Assembly (NCBI RefSeq): GCF_014831675.1
Contig: NZ_VJXY01000008.1
Span: 1-64,000, forward strand
DNA: 64,000 nt
DNA from: Komarekiella delphini-convector SJRDD-AB1
Lineage (GTDB): Bacteria > Cyanobacteriota > Cyanobacteriia > Cyanobacteriales > Nostocaceae
Direction: 5' to 3'
Positions 9,198-19,116 of this stretch are shown in pieces. Every line of letters starts with the position of its first letter. Position 1 is the first letter of the stretch. The position numbers and the translations under genes were made by a program. Below the pieces are notes generated by a model that saw only the letters and a list, made by a program, of their open reading frames with translations, did not search any database and had not been told where the DNA came from.

Positions 9198-10027
9198 TGC
9201 TTATTGTTTATCCCTGACATATCCAGCAAACAAATTGAATGCGCTCATGCTCAAAGTATCAAAAATTTATAAATACTTATCAGTTTCATTATGAATCTGC
9301 TAATAGCTCTGGGCAAACTAAAGTTATGTAGATTTTGCCAGCAGAAATTTGGGTAAAAAACTTCATTTCTGTGAAGTTCTAAAGGTCGGAAGCCTTTGCT
9401 TTTAATGCTTTCTGGAACTCTGGAAATGTAGCAATCAATTATTAATGGTGTGGGTGGAAGAAAAACCATGTTTGAAAAATTATTGCTAACAGTCACAATT
9501 ACATTTTCCCTCAATTTCTTTTTTCAAGTTCGTGTACCCGAACACACTAATTTTGGTAATTACCAACAACACTCAGAAAAAACATCAACTATTCTGGTGA
9601 CAAATCCCAAAAAATAAGAGTCATAGCAAATACAGCAGTATAAATTACAAAAATTCTCACCTGGTTAAGGGTATCAAATCTTACGCCTTAGATCCAGGAT
9701 AAAGTATGAGATATAAATTTAGAAGTGAAAAATTTTGATCCCTCATCTTTAAAACCACATCTAATTATTTTTGTCAAGCGTGTGTATACAGTTGCCATAA
9801 TTAGCACAAATCTACGTAACATTGCTATTCCCTTGTCAACTATTAACTGATAGATAAAAAGGCAACTATGCAAGCAGCATAAGGAGACAGTGGCTCTTAC
9901 CATTGCCAATAATCTACCCAAACTTGTATACTTCAGTGTTCCAGTCATAAATCCGTCACCTTACCAAGGAACTTCCTGCTCATTAGCAGGTCTAATAGGA
10001 AGGGATGATTTAAAGCCAGTACGATCT
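9198..10027. other. Long intergenic region before the sigma factor
   Basis: An 830-bp stretch between divergent genes. It contains one plausible small ORF (9468-9617) and an in-frame upstream extension of the sigma factor beginning with GTG at 9890 behind an AAGGAG. Several minus-strand frames occur but lack ribosome binding sites. No RNA gene was recognised. Confidence 0.45.
9468..9617 (+). CDS. Possible 49-residue small membrane or secreted peptide
   Basis: The ATG at 9468 follows GGTGGAAG with short spacing and opens a 49-codon frame ending TAA at 9615-9617. The N terminus is hydrophobic with one early Lys (MFEKLLLTVTITFSLNFFF) and would make a single membrane helix or a signal peptide. 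The rest is polar. No family was recognised, and codon use cannot settle it. It could be chance. Confidence 0.3.
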   Translation: MFEKLLLTVTITFSLNFFFQVRVPEHTNFGNYQQHSEKTSTILVTNPKK

Positions 10028-10684
10028 ATGAGTCAGTCGATTACTGTATCCTGGTCAACTGTTGATGCAAGGTATCCAGAAGCATCAGTGCAAGTTGACA
10101 AACTCTCTAATCATGATCTAATTTTGCGTTGTCAAGTAGGACTGCGCCCTGATCGTGCTGCGTTTGCAGAACTATTGCGCCGCTATCAGACACAAGTCGA
10201 TAGAGTTCTATATCACCTGGCTCCCGATTGGTCAGACAGAGCTGATTTAGCTCAAGAAGTTTGGATTCGAGTGTATCGGAATATTAACCGATTGCAAGAG
10301 CCTTCTAAATTTCGAGGTTGGTTAAGCCGCATTGCTACCAACTTGTTTTACGATGAGTTACGAAAACGCAAGCGGGTTGTCAGTCCCTTATCGCTGGATG
10401 CACCTCGCTCAGTAGAGGACGGCGAGATGGATTGGGAAATTGCCGGAGATACTCCCGGCCCAGAGGAAGCACTTACCACTAGAGAATTTTACGAACAACT
10501 ACGGGAGGCGATCGCGGATTTACCAGAAGTGTTTCGTACTACTATTGTCCTTAGAGAAATCGAAGGCATGGCGTATGAAGAAATTGCCGAAATCACTGGA
10601 GTTTCTTTGGGAACTGTGAAGTCGAGAATAGCCAGAGCGAGATCCAGGTTGCAAGCTCAGTTGCAAAATTATCTAGATACCTAA
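10028..10684 (+). CDS. sigG: ECF-type RNA polymerase sigma factor (SigG-like)
   Basis: A 218-residue group 4 sigma factor. Region 2 carries FAELLRRYQ and the core-binding DLAQEVWIRVYRNI; region 4 carries GMAYEEIAEITGVSLGTVKSRIARAR, a helix-turn-helix that reads the -35 element. The very next gene is a membrane anti-sigma factor, so the pair is an envelope-stress switch. The layout matches the SigG/SapG pair described in Nostoc sp. PCC 7120; the symbol is by that analogy. The ATG at 10028 was chosen because the conserved protein begins MSQSITVSW. A GTG at 9890 with AAGGAG six bases upstream is in frame and would add 46 residues without recognisable domain. Confidence 0.85.
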   Translation: MSQSITVSWSTVDARYPEASVQVDKLSNHDLILRCQVGLRPDRAAFAELLRRYQTQVDRVLYHLAPDWSDRADLAQEVWIRVYRNINRLQEPSKFRGWLSRIATNLFYDELRKRKRVVSPLSLDAPRSVEDGEMDWEIAGDTPGPEEALTTREFYEQLREAIADLPEVFRTTIVLREIEGMAYEEIAEITGVSLGTVKSRIARARSRLQAQLQNYLDT

Positions 10685-10842
10685 TTTACAGTATCTTTCC
10701 TTTAACCATTAACAAAATTTAAGCATTGATTAAGAATTGTGAGGAAAAAGCAAATTACTTCTGTCATCAGGAGGAAAAATGATTAATTTCTCCAGATTGT
10801 CAGAATCACTTTACCCGTGTATGAATTGGTAATAATGTTAAG

Positions 10843-11466
10843 ATGACTACTGATTCTCAGTTTTATGACCGTTCCCGCTCGCAACTACCTAAAGATTTGC
10901 CAAATGGAATGGCTACTAAGCATACCAATGAATCAACGGGTTTTATGGATATGGTGAAGCGCGATCGCTTCGAGTTATTGAGTGCTTACCTCGATGGTGA
11001 GGTAACAGCTGCCGAACGCAGGCAAGTAGAAGAATGGTTGGCAAACGATGCCTCAGTTCAATGCTTGTATGCGCGACTATTAAAGCTACGCCAAGGCTTG
11101 CGAACTTTGCCAATACCAGCAGCCCAACAGTCACCAGAAGAAGCAGTCCAGCAAGTATTGGCACGTTTGCGCCGCCGTACTCGGTTAGCTTGGACGTTTG
11201 GAGGTGCTGCCATTGCTGCTTGCATTATCGGCGCAGTATCCGGCGTACTACCTGGTGGTGGTGCAAAAGCGCCGCAACTGGCGCAAAAGCCACTAATAGA
11301 ACCAACACAAACGACTTCAGCGTCTATTGTCCCCCCAGCTTCCCCGCTGATGGTGGGACTAAATAACCCAGTAATTGAAATTCCCAAAGCAGCAGTGGCT
11401 CCTCCAGAAAGTCCATTAAATCACATACAGCCACAACAGCGAGATACCAAACAGGATATAAACTAA
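10843..11466 (+). CDS. Membrane anti-sigma factor partner of the ECF sigma
   Basis: A 207-residue protein with a cytoplasmic anti-sigma domain (residues about 35-95, FELLSAYLDGEVTAAERRQV) and one membrane helix (LAWTFGGAAIAACIIGAVSG, about 115-135). A Pro/Ala-rich periplasmic tail follows. The fold is of the zinc anti-sigma (ZAS) type, but the HxxxCxxC metal motif is absent, as in many group members. It follows the sigma gene by 158 bp on the same strand and very likely holds it at the membrane until a signal. Its last four bases overlap the end of the convergent gene. Confidence 0.75.
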   Translation: MTTDSQFYDRSRSQLPKDLPNGMATKHTNESTGFMDMVKRDRFELLSAYLDGEVTAAERRQVEEWLANDASVQCLYARLLKLRQGLRTLPIPAAQQSPEEAVQQVLARLRRRTRLAWTFGGAAIAACIIGAVSGVLPGGGAKAPQLAQKPLIEPTQTTSASIVPPASPLMVGLNNPVIEIPKAAVAPPESPLNHIQPQQRDTKQDIN

Positions 11467-11903
11467 TTTGCAGTGAAACTGGAGTTGCCCCACCAGCCGT
11501 CAGGTTGAGGAACTCCTCCAAATTGGTAAACCCGCTCTGGAGACATTAAATAGACCCAAGCGTAACCCAAAGATACTCCTTTTGGTTCGTAAGCCTCCAT
11601 AATTTGGCGATTATAGAGATTTTGTGACATTTGTCTAGCTGGCTGGTAATTTTCCAGCACATCTAGCTCTTTTAAAATCCCTGGGTTAGGAAAGGAAAGT
11701 AAATATCCATGAACTTGGCTATCTCCTAGCGTCATCGCTGGATAACCCATCGGTAGAGCAAACAATTTACCTAGTAACATAGCTGGTTTGGCATCTATTA
11801 CCTTGCCAGCGCAGTATCTTTTATAATTAGCTTCCCCTGGTTTGAGCGTGCCGTAGACAAAAACCCGCACCAAACCAGAAAATTTTATTTTTGATTCAGC
11901 CAT
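11463..11903 (-). CDS. Gamma-glutamylcyclotransferase-family (AIG2-like) protein
   Basis: A 146-residue protein of the GGCT/AIG2 fold. The substrate loop VFVYGTLKPGEANYKRY is at the N terminus, followed by LLGKLFALPMGYPAM and the expected catalytic glutamate region (LKELDVLENY). Enzymes of this fold release 5-oxoproline from gamma-glutamyl amines or peptides; many bacterial members have unknown substrates. The C-terminal AWVYLM strand is typical. The gene is convergent with the anti-sigma gene and overlaps it by four bases. Confidence 0.8.
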   Translation of the reverse strand: MAESKIKFSGLVRVFVYGTLKPGEANYKRYCAGKVIDAKPAMLLGKLFALPMGYPAMTLGDSQVHGYLLSFPNPGILKELDVLENYQPARQMSQNLYNRQIMEAYEPKGVSLGYAWVYLMSPERVYQFGGVPQPDGWWGNSSFTAN

Positions 11904-12268
11904 CGCTTATTTTAACTAATGGATACGAGAACTTCTAAAGTAAAGAGATTTAAGTATCTTTACCACTTTATTAACTTTAAGTTCTTGACTAGTTGCAGGA
12001 ATGGAGAAGCTATGGGTTTATAGTGAAAATACTTTAAGTGATGGTTTAGCCAGTGCTGTTAGCGGTAGCGGGGCATTTAGCCCGTACAAACCCAGTTACT
12101 TCATTGCTCTCTTGCATTCAACACTGTTCTTACCTATGTGATTACCGCTATAAATGCTAAAACGAAAAAAGAATTAATTGCTCGAAGTTACTCAGCCCAC
12201 ATAAAGAAGCTCAAGCTTACAAACAACGAGACAATAAGAATTTCCTATGCCTGCTAAGACAATAGGTT
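11904..12268. other. Intergenic region with a dispersed GC-rich repeat
   Basis: Around 12059-12094 lies GCGGTAGCGGGGCATTTAGC followed by CCGT, an inverted-repeat type string seen widely in cyanobacterial genomes. The rest is A/T-rich. No gene was found. Confidence 0.4.
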
Positions 12269-12916
12269 ATGGCATTAGTTTACCCAAGTTTTGACTTCGT
12301 TGTAGATGAGTCAATAAAGCGTATGGATAAAGAAGTTTTATCTATGCCAGATGCAGACGTTACTTTCTATCGCAATTTTTTCAATCAGCAAGACAGCGAT
12401 GAGCTTTTTCAAACCTTGCTGAACGAAATCAAGTGGCGACAAGACAAGATGAAGATGTACGGGAAGGAAGTAAACTTACCAAGAAAAACTGCTTGGTATG
12501 GAGATAGAAATATGTCATATAAATTCTCAGGTATTCATCTTGAACCAGAACCTTGGACACCTACGCTGTTACAGGTAAAAGAGAAAGTTAACGAGATTGC
12601 AGAAGTTAAGTTTAACAGTGTTTTACTGAATCTTTACCGAGATGGAAACGATGGAATCTCCTGGCATACGGATGCTGAACCGGAGCTAGGGAGAAATCCT
12701 ATCATTGGTTCTGTTAGCTTTGGCGGAGCAAGAAGGTTTATGTTTAAGCATAAACATAATCGGGATTTGAAAGCAGAAATTGAGTTAATACATGGCAGCT
12801 TCCTGCTCATGGCGGGCATAACACAGCATTTTTGGCAGCATCAAATCCCTAAAACATCGAAACAGGTTCAACCAAGAATCAATTTAACTTTTAGGGTAAT
12901 TAATTATTTGTATTGA
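12269..12916 (+). CDS. alkB: AlkB-family 2-oxoglutarate/Fe(II) dioxygenase, DNA alkylation repair
   Basis: A 215-residue protein resembling the short AlkB/ALKBH2 type, which removes methyl groups from 1-methyladenine and 3-methylcytosine by oxidation. Iron ligands are HTD (in GISWHTDAEPELG) and the His of MAGITQHFWQHQIPK. The 2-oxoglutarate-binding arginines are in RINLTFR at the C terminus. The nucleotide-recognition segment PRKTAWYGD is also present. An alternative start at 12323 (MDKEVL) would drop a nonconserved tail. The gene stands alone with long gaps on both sides. Confidence 0.88.
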   Translation: MALVYPSFDFVVDESIKRMDKEVLSMPDADVTFYRNFFNQQDSDELFQTLLNEIKWRQDKMKMYGKEVNLPRKTAWYGDRNMSYKFSGIHLEPEPWTPTLLQVKEKVNEIAEVKFNSVLLNLYRDGNDGISWHTDAEPELGRNPIIGSVSFGGARRFMFKHKHNRDLKAEIELIHGSFLLMAGITQHFWQHQIPKTSKQVQPRINLTFRVINYLY

Positions 12917-13416
12917 TAGTATTTAGAAACACAAACAATAACTGACTGATGTTAAAGTATTTTACAATATTCATTTTAGTAAGGTAGTAAGGAGTTTTTT
13001 ATGTTTGTTTATAAGAGATGGTCTTATCTGTACCTAACACCAAGTTATCATTTCTTGTCATTATAAGCGGAGAGAATAATCTCAGAAATACAACGCTTGT
13101 CTACGTTTCACTCAATATGACAAAATACTATCTTTGGCAACCTGGTATAAAATGCATTTGAAACGGCTAGCGATAAGGGAATGAGAATAGTGAAAATAGG
13201 TAAATTATGAAAAAAGGCTAGGATGCCTATGCTGTAAGCGTTATGGTATATTTAAAGTATTACTTCAACAACTTTAGGCAACTAGAAAAGATAGGAAGAT
13301 AATAAGAAAAGAGTAAGCATTAGTTGAATAAGATTAATTAGTAGAAAATTATACTCATTAATCGCGATAAAATGCTGAAAAAAGCGTTTCGAGTATTAGT
13401 ATTATTAGAGATAAAA
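12917..13416. other. Long leader region upstream of leuS
   Basis: A 500-bp A/T-rich gap. It contains a 21-codon ORF at 13001-13066 with AAGGAG upstream, and otherwise nothing I can name. Confidence 0.4.
13001..13066 (+). CDS. Possible 21-residue leader peptide upstream of leuS
   Basis: The ATG at 13001 follows TAAGGAGTTTTTT, a good ribosome binding site, and the frame ends at TAA 13064-13066. The peptide MFVYKRWSYLYLTPSYHFLS plus Leu is rich in Tyr and Leu. It lies 350 bp before leuS, and no terminator-antiterminator pair was seen between them. It may be chance. Confidence 0.2.
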   Translation: MFVYKRWSYLYLTPSYHFLSL

Positions 13417-16059
13417 ATGGCTGAAAGTATTAATTCTAATTTATCTAGATATAACCCAGCAGCAATTGAGGAAAAATGGCAAAAAACATGGGCAGAACTT
13501 AGCTTAGATAAAACACTTACAGTAAGCAACAAGCCAAAGTTCTACGCTCTGTCTATGTTCCCCTATCCATCGGGCAGCCTGCACATGGGTCACGTCCGTA
13601 ATTATACTATTACTGACGTAATTGCCCGCCTTAAACGAATGCAGGGCTATCGGGTGTTGCACCCAATGGGTTGGGATGCTTTTGGCTTGCCAGCAGAGAA
13701 CGCTGCTATTGACCGGGGCGTTCCACCGGCAAAGTGGACTTATCAAAATATTACCCTGATGCGCCAGCAATTGCAGCGTCTTGGTTTGTCTATTGACTGG
13801 GATAGCGAAGTTGCCACCTGTTCGCCAGATTATTACAAGTGGACGCAATGGATTTTCTTGCAGTTTTTGCAAGCGGGGTTAGCTTATCAAAAAGAAGCAG
13901 CGGTAAACTGGGATCCTATTGACCAAACTGTGCTGGCAAACGAGCAAGTTGATAACGAAGGTCGTTCCTGGCGCAGTGGTGCAATAGTTGAGCGCAAATT
14001 GTTGCGGCAATGGTTTTTGAAGATTACCGACTACGCCGAAGAATTGCTTAATGACTTGGATAAGTTGACAGGTTGGCCAGAACGCGTCAAGTTGATGCAG
14101 GCAAATTGGATTGGCAAATCAACAGGCGCTTACTTGGAATTTCCCATCATCGGGTTAGATGAAAAAATTGCTGTATATACTACACGCCCAGATACGGTTT
14201 ATGGTGTTAGCTATCTGGTTTTAGCACCAGAACATCCTTTCACAAAGCGCGTCACCACAAAAGCACAACAAGCCGCAGTAGAAACATTTATAAAAGAGGT
14301 TTCCAACCAAAGTGAACTAGAACGCACTGCGGAAGATAAACCTAAGCGGGGTATCTCCACGGGTGGTAAGGCAATTAACCCATTTACAGGGGAAGAAGTG
14401 CCTATTTGGATTGCTGATTATGTACTGTATGAGTATGGTACTGGGGCAGTGATGGGTGTGCCTGCTCATGATGTGCGGGATTTTAAGTTTGCCCAAACTT
14501 ATGATTTACCGATTGATTTTGTCATCGCTTCGCCAGATGATGTTGCAGATTTTGGCTTAACTCCAGCATCAGAGATAGATGAAGTCACACAACTTATTCA
14601 GGTTGAATATAACCAGGCATACACTGAACCAGGAATCTTAATTAATTCCGGGCCTTTTACTGGTATGACTTCTACAGATGCTAAACAAGCGATCGTTGAA
14701 TACGCCCAAAAAGAAGGTTTTGGCAAGGTGCGAGTGCAATATCGCTTGCGGGATTGGTTGATTTCGCGACAACGGTACTGGGGAGCACCCATTCCAGTTA
14801 TTCACTGTCCCAACTGTGGAATAGTGCCAGTCCCCGATCAAGATTTGCCAGTGCAGTTGCCGGAAGATGTAGAATTTACTGGACGCGGTGGTTCACCTTT
14901 GACTCAGTTAGAAAGCTGGGTGAATGTACCTTGTCCGACTTGTGGCACTCCAGCGAAGCGAGAAACCGACACGATGGACACTTTTATTGATTCTTCGTGG
15001 TATTTCTTGCGGTTTCCTGACGCCAAGAACGAGCAACAGGTTTTTGATTCCAGTAAAACTAACGACTGGATGCCAGTTGATCAGTATGTGGGTGGGATTG
15101 AACACGCGATTTTGCATTTGTTGTATTCGCGGTTCTTTACTAAAGTGTTGCGGGATAGAGGCTTGTTGAATTTTGATGAACCCTTCCAACGTTTGTTAAC
15201 TCAAGGCATGGTACAGGGCTTAACTTACCTGAATCCCAACAAGGGCGGTAAAGACAAATGGATTCCCTCTAGTCTTGTGAATCCGGGTGATCCTCGTGAC
15301 CCTCAGACAGGTGAACCACTGCAACGCCTTTATGCCACCATGTCCAAATCTAAGGGTAATGGTGTCGCGCCGGAAGATGTAATTGGCAAATATGGTATAG
15401 ATACAGCACGAATGTTCATCTTGTTCAAAGCACCGCCAGAAAAAGACTTGGAATGGGATGAAGCTGATGTAGAAGGACAATTCCGCTTCTTAAATCGGGT
15501 GTGGCGGTTGGTGACAGATTATGTTGCTGCTGGAGTGTCTCATAAGAAGCCTCAACTTTCTGATTTGACTCCGCCTGAAAAGGAATTGCGGCGGGCGATT
15601 CACACTGCTATCAAAGCTGTGACAGAAGATTTGGAGGACGAATATCAATTCAATACAGCTATTTCAGAATTGATGAAGTTGAGTAATGCCTTAACTGATG
15701 CCAAATGCAAGAATTCACCAATTTATGCAGAAGGAATTCAGACTTTGGTAGCATTGCTAGCCCCATTTGCGCCACACATTGCTGATGAGTTGTGGCATTT
15801 GTTGGGTGAGAGTAATTCAGTCCACACTCAAACTTGGCCGTCTTTTGACCCTGCTGCTTTAGTAGCTGATGAAATCACTTTGACGATTCAGATTAACGGC
15901 AAATTTCGTGGCGTGACTCAAGTGCCGACGCAAGCAGATAAAGCAGCGCAGGAGAAGTATGCCTTTGAATCAGAAGTCGCCCAGCGTTACATCGCGGGTA
16001 AGGAGATTAAAAAGGTGATTGTGGTGCCTGGGAAGTTGGTGAATTTTGTAGTCGCTTAG
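13417..16059 (+). CDS. leuS: Leucyl-tRNA synthetase
   Basis: An 880-residue class I aminoacyl-tRNA synthetase that charges tRNA-Leu in the cytosol. The HIGH motif appears as HMGH in [17 protein letters not shown]. The KMSKS loop appears as TMSKSKGNG. The CP1 editing domain with [10 protein letters not shown] and TTRPDTVYG, the zinc-ribbon region CPNCG...CPTCG and a C-terminal anticodon-binding helical region ([15 protein letters not shown]) are all present, so the enzyme is full length. The start at 13417 (MAESINSNL) is used; the longer frame from 13372 adds 15 nonconserved residues. A hairpin follows the stop. Confidence 0.97.
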   Translation: MAESINSNLSRYNPAAIEEKWQKTWAELSLDKTLTVSNKPKFYALSMFPYPSGSLHMGHVRNYTITDVIARLKRMQGYRVLHPMGWDAFGLPAENAAIDRGVPPAKWTYQNITLMRQQLQRLGLSIDWDSEVATCSPDYYKWTQWIFLQFLQAGLAYQKEAAVNWDPIDQTVLANEQVDNEGRSWRSGAIVERKLLRQWFLKITDYAEELLNDLDKLTGWPERVKLMQANWIGKSTGAYLEFPIIGLDEKIAVYTTRPDTVYGVSYLVLAPEHPFTKRVTTKAQQAAVETFIKEVSNQSELERTAEDKPKRGISTGGKAINPFTGEEVPIWIADYVLYEYGTGAVMGVPAHDVRDFKFAQTYDLPIDFVIASPDDVADFGLTPASEIDEVTQLIQVEYNQAYTEPGILINSGPFTGMTSTDAKQAIVEYAQKEGFGKVRVQYRLRDWLISRQRYWGAPIPVIHCPNCGIVPVPDQDLPVQLPEDVEFTGRGGSPLTQLESWVNVPCPTCGTPAKRETDTMDTFIDSSWYFLRFPDAKNEQQVFDSSKTNDWMPVDQYVGGIEHAILHLLYSRFFTKVLRDRGLLNFDEPFQRLLTQGMVQGLTYLNPNKGGKDKWIPSSLVNPGDPRDPQTGEPLQRLYATMSKSKGNGVAPEDVIGKYGIDTARMFILFKAPPEKDLEWDEADVEGQFRFLNRVWRLVTDYVAAGVSHKKPQLSDLTPPEKELRRAIHTAIKAVTEDLEDEYQFNTAISELMKLSNALTDAKCKNSPIYAEGIQTLVALLAPFAPHIADELWHLLGESNSVHTQTWPSFDPAALVADEITLTIQINGKFRGVTQVPTQADKAAQEKYAFESEVAQRYIAGKEIKKVIVVPGKLVNFVVA

Positions 16060-16073
16060 AGAAAGTGGTCGCG

Positions 16074-16116
16074 GACATGACAATTTAACTCTTGGCGTGA
16101 TCATGTCTTTAATTTT
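16074..16116 (+). terminator. Probable leuS terminator
   Basis: GACATGA at 16074-16080 pairs with TCATGTC at 16101-16107, followed directly by TTTAATTTT. The stem is short with a 20-nt loop, so strength is uncertain. Confidence 0.45.
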
Positions 16117-16176
16117 CAAAAGAAACTTCTTCCCAGAACTTCTCAAGATGGGTAGTAAATGTTACGCTATCCCATC

Positions 16177-17199
16177 ATGACTATCAAGCGCCGACAATTT
16201 CTCACTTTTGGGTTAGCTGCCCTAGCTACTCAAAGCTTTCCACTTATTGCCCAAGGAAAGCTATCGCCAAACATTATCCTCAAGCCGCCCTGTCTGCAAA
16301 TCGGTGATACCGTAGGATTGATCGCCCCTGCCGGTATCATTGACGCGCAAAACATCAAAGATGCGAAGGAGTCCATATCAAAATTAGGGTTAAAAGTCAA
16401 GGTGGGGGCGCATATTTTAGATCGTTACGGCTATTTAGCAGGTAAAGATGCCGATCGCGCTGAGGATGTTAACTTTATGTTTAGCGATCGCTCAGTGAAA
16501 GCAATTATTGCTATGCGTGGAGGCTGGGGCTGTAATCGCATTTTACCCTTACTTAACTACTCGCTGATCCGTTCTCATCCTAAAATCCTCATGGGGTACA
16601 GCGATATCACTTCTTTATTGTTGGCAATTAATGCCCGCAGTCGGCTCATTACTTTTCATGGCCCAGTTGCTACGTCTACTTGGAATCAGTTAACGGTGGA
16701 TTACCTCAAGCGCATCCTATTTAATGCTGAAGCGGTGACAATGCAAAATCTTAATCCCAGGGAAGTACCAGTGCAGACAATCGCACCCGGAAAGGCAAGG
16801 GGTAAACTTGTGGGTGGTAATTTGTCAGTGTTAGCAGCGATGGTAGGATCACCTTACCTGCCTTCTTGGAATAAAAGCATCCTATTTGTAGAAGAAATTG
16901 GCGAGGATGTTTATCGTTTAGACCGGATGCTAACGCAGTTAAAAACTGCTGGTATTCTTAATCAAATCGCTGGCTTTATATTTGGGCAATGTACTAATTG
17001 TAGTCTTGGGGATGAACCGTCATTTACTTTGATGCAAGTATTGCAAGACCACATAATTCCCCTAAATATTCCCGCTTGGTACGGTTCAATGATTGGTCAT
17101 ATTAAGGATAAATTTACTCTCCCAATTGGCGTAGAAGTGGAAATAGATGCCAATTTTGGAACAATACGAATGTTAGAGGCGGCTGTCAGTACAGAATAA
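16177..17199 (+). CDS. LD-carboxypeptidase (peptidase family S66), Tat signal
   Basis: A 340-residue serine peptidase of the S66/LdcA-MccF family, which removes the terminal D-Ala from tetrapeptides of recycled peptidoglycan. A twin-arginine signal, KRRQFLTFGLAALA, suggests export, unlike E. coli LdcA, which is cytoplasmic. The nucleophile sits in MGYSDIT, the glutamate in FVEEIGED, and the histidine in GSMIGH near the end. MRGGWG is also typical. The start MTIKRR at 16177 is preferred to 16159. The gene follows leuS with a 117-bp gap that includes a hairpin. Confidence 0.85.
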   Translation: MTIKRRQFLTFGLAALATQSFPLIAQGKLSPNIILKPPCLQIGDTVGLIAPAGIIDAQNIKDAKESISKLGLKVKVGAHILDRYGYLAGKDADRAEDVNFMFSDRSVKAIIAMRGGWGCNRILPLLNYSLIRSHPKILMGYSDITSLLLAINARSRLITFHGPVATSTWNQLTVDYLKRILFNAEAVTMQNLNPREVPVQTIAPGKARGKLVGGNLSVLAAMVGSPYLPSWNKSILFVEEIGEDVYRLDRMLTQLKTAGILNQIAGFIFGQCTNCSLGDEPSFTLMQVLQDHIIPLNIPAWYGSMIGHIKDKFTLPIGVEVEIDANFGTIRMLEAAVSTE

Positions 17200-17458
17200 C
17201 ACAGAGGTAAGTCTCACCCTACGAGCTACGAGCTATAAGTATAAATTAAGTACACAAATCCCAAAGCTACGAATGAACATTTATATTTAGCTTGATTAAC
17301 GTGACATGATATTCAATACCTTTCGGTTAAAGGTGAAAGGGGAAGGGGAAAAGGGGGAACAAAAACTTTTAACCCAAACCCAGTAACCTTTTCCAAAACA
17401 CAATTCCAAGTTAAAAATGCTTAACCGAACAGTATTGACATGATATCTATCACTTAAG

Positions 17459-18349
17459 CTATGAAACATTTCTAAAATCAATCATCGTCTGGTGATAAGC
17501 ATCTGGTAATCCTGTATCAAAACACTTACCTTTAACAACATATCCTGTCATTCCCTCTTCCTGGCACAATCTATCAAGACAAGATGTTAACTGAAATTCA
17601 CCCCGTTCTCGGAAATTTTTATTGATGTGTGCTGCCAAAAAATCAAAAATTTGTGGCGTTAGTAAATATAAACCAAATATACATAAAAACTCATCTTCTG
17701 CCATTTCTTCTATACGCAAATGCTGATATGCATACTCAATAGTAGGTTTTTCAAAGAGTTGTGTAACTTCAAGAATCGAGTTTGATTTTTGCCAAACTCC
17801 TGTTACACACCCAGCTTTATGAAGCATCTCTGCTGACATTTTAGTTAAACTAACAACGCTTTTATTAACTTGTTCATAAACATCTAAAACTTGACGCGCA
17901 CAAGATTTTTCTGTATCAGATGTATAAACATGATCGCCCAGCATCAATAGAAATGGCTCATCTTGCACCCAGTTTTTAGCACAAAAGACTGCATGACCGT
18001 AGCCTGCTTGCTCCTCTTGCGTTAAAATTGTGACTTTGTTGCCTAACTCTTGGATGTATTGGCTATATTCTTGATTCTGTGGTGACAGTTTGGCGAAAAG
18101 TTCTTTTTTGGGTGGATTTTTAAACAAATCTTCAAAGATTTCTTGATCATCCGGCTGCACCACTATTCCAACTTCTGCAATTCCTGCACTAATTGCCTCT
18201 TCAACAATCGCTAGTATTACAGGTTTTGCTCTACCATCTTGATCAATAATTGGGAAAAGTTCTTTTTTGACAACTTTGGTAGCTGGAAATAAGCGAGTGC
18301 CGAAACCAGCCGCCGGAATCACAGCTTTATTAACTTGCTTTTTTTGCAT
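17459..18349 (-). CDS. GalU-type UTP-glucose-1-phosphate uridylyltransferase
   Basis: A 296-residue nucleotidyltransferase. The nucleotide-binding signature AVIPAAGFGTRLFPATKVVKK begins the protein, followed by KELFPIIDQDGRAKP. The metal-binding aspartate is in LMLGDHVY and the sugar-binding segment is LFEKPTIEYA. It makes UDP-glucose from UTP and glucose-1-phosphate for polysaccharides and glycolipids. The conserved lysine segment VVKGKCFDTGLP is at the C terminus. The closest functional relative could also be a glucose-1-phosphate thymidylyltransferase, but the opening signature favours GalU. It has no operon partner. Confidence 0.82.
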   Translation of the reverse strand: MQKKQVNKAVIPAAGFGTRLFPATKVVKKELFPIIDQDGRAKPVILAIVEEAISAGIAEVGIVVQPDDQEIFEDLFKNPPKKELFAKLSPQNQEYSQYIQELGNKVTILTQEEQAGYGHAVFCAKNWVQDEPFLLMLGDHVYTSDTEKSCARQVLDVYEQVNKSVVSLTKMSAEMLHKAGCVTGVWQKSNSILEVTQLFEKPTIEYAYQHLRIEEMAEDEFLCIFGLYLLTPQIFDFLAAHINKNFRERGEFQLTSCLDRLCQEEGMTGYVVKGKCFDTGLPDAYHQTMIDFRNVS

Positions 18350-18395
18350 AAATCGTCAGTTTTAAAGATTAAATTTGGAAAAAATTACAACCGAT

Positions 18396-18538
18396 TATAA
18401 AAAGGCGTCAGGAAAACCCATTCCTTCTTGGTAGATAATGAAAGACGCCTTTTCAGCCCGTTAACAGTTGACGGTTAACAGTCAACTGTCAACTGTCAAC
18501 GTTAAATCCCATCTCCTTTTAGGGGTGAGATGAGCTTA
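18396..18538 (+). mobile_element. PATE-like nonautonomous IS200/IS605 element, copy B
   Basis: TATAAAAAGGCGTCAGG to GTGAGATGAGCTTA. Same end hairpins as copy A: GGCGTC...GACGCC on the left and ATCCCATCTCC...GGGGTGAGAT on the right. The centre has one extra CAACTGT heptamer compared with copy A. It sits upstream of the galU-type gene. Confidence 0.8.
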
Positions 18539-18934
18539 ATTCTGAAAATTTCAATTAGTTAATAATTAAAATTGTAATTTAAATACATAAGCTATCTCTC
18601 GCATACTCAATGGCGATTCTTTACTGATGACTTACAGCGTATTTACCACACAAAGTGAGTAATTTATATAACTACATTTCGCACGTTGCAAAACTGTCTG
18701 ATTTGCTCCTAAACGTAAGCGATCGCCAATAAATATAATTTTTCTATACTAAATACATCTATTTTCTCAAATTATGCTTTGTTTTGTTCGTTACTATCCA
18801 TGATGAGTCTTTTTTTAGTGTTCAGTTGATAAACTGTCACTCACTAGATTCCTCGTTTTATTGCAGAAGAGATATTCTTATTTAGTGCAAGGAGTGATAC
18901 CATTTCACCACATGTTTGTCACAATTTATCCTCG

Positions 18935-18960
18935 CAATACTCCCCTAACAGGGAGTATTG
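18935..18960. other. Perfect 10-bp hairpin CAATACTCCC/GGGAGTATTG
   Basis: CAATACTCCC, loop CTAACA, GGGAGTATTG. It is not followed by a T-run, so it is not a standard terminator. It lies 50 bp before the orphan terminator at 19013 and could be the 5' stem of a small RNA. Confidence 0.6.
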
Positions 18961-19012
18961 TAGATTTAATATGTTACAGATAAGAGTGACGTGGTATAAA
19001 GTTATACGGGAA

Positions 19013-19048
19013 AGTGCTTGAGTGAGCAAGACTCTCAAGTGCTTTTTT
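19013..19048 (+). terminator. Orphan intrinsic terminator
   Basis: AGTGCTTGAG at 19013-19022 pairs with CTCAAGTGCT at 19034-19043 (ten pairs, two of them G-U), followed by TTTTTT. The only gene upstream for a long way is on the other strand, so the terminator probably ends a noncoding transcript. A TATAAA-like box lies near 18995-19000. Confidence 0.6.
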
Positions 19049-19116
19049 GTGTATAAAAATTTTTATTTATAGAGAAAAATATACATTGTTTTTCAATTAA
19101 TATAGTCCACACGCAT

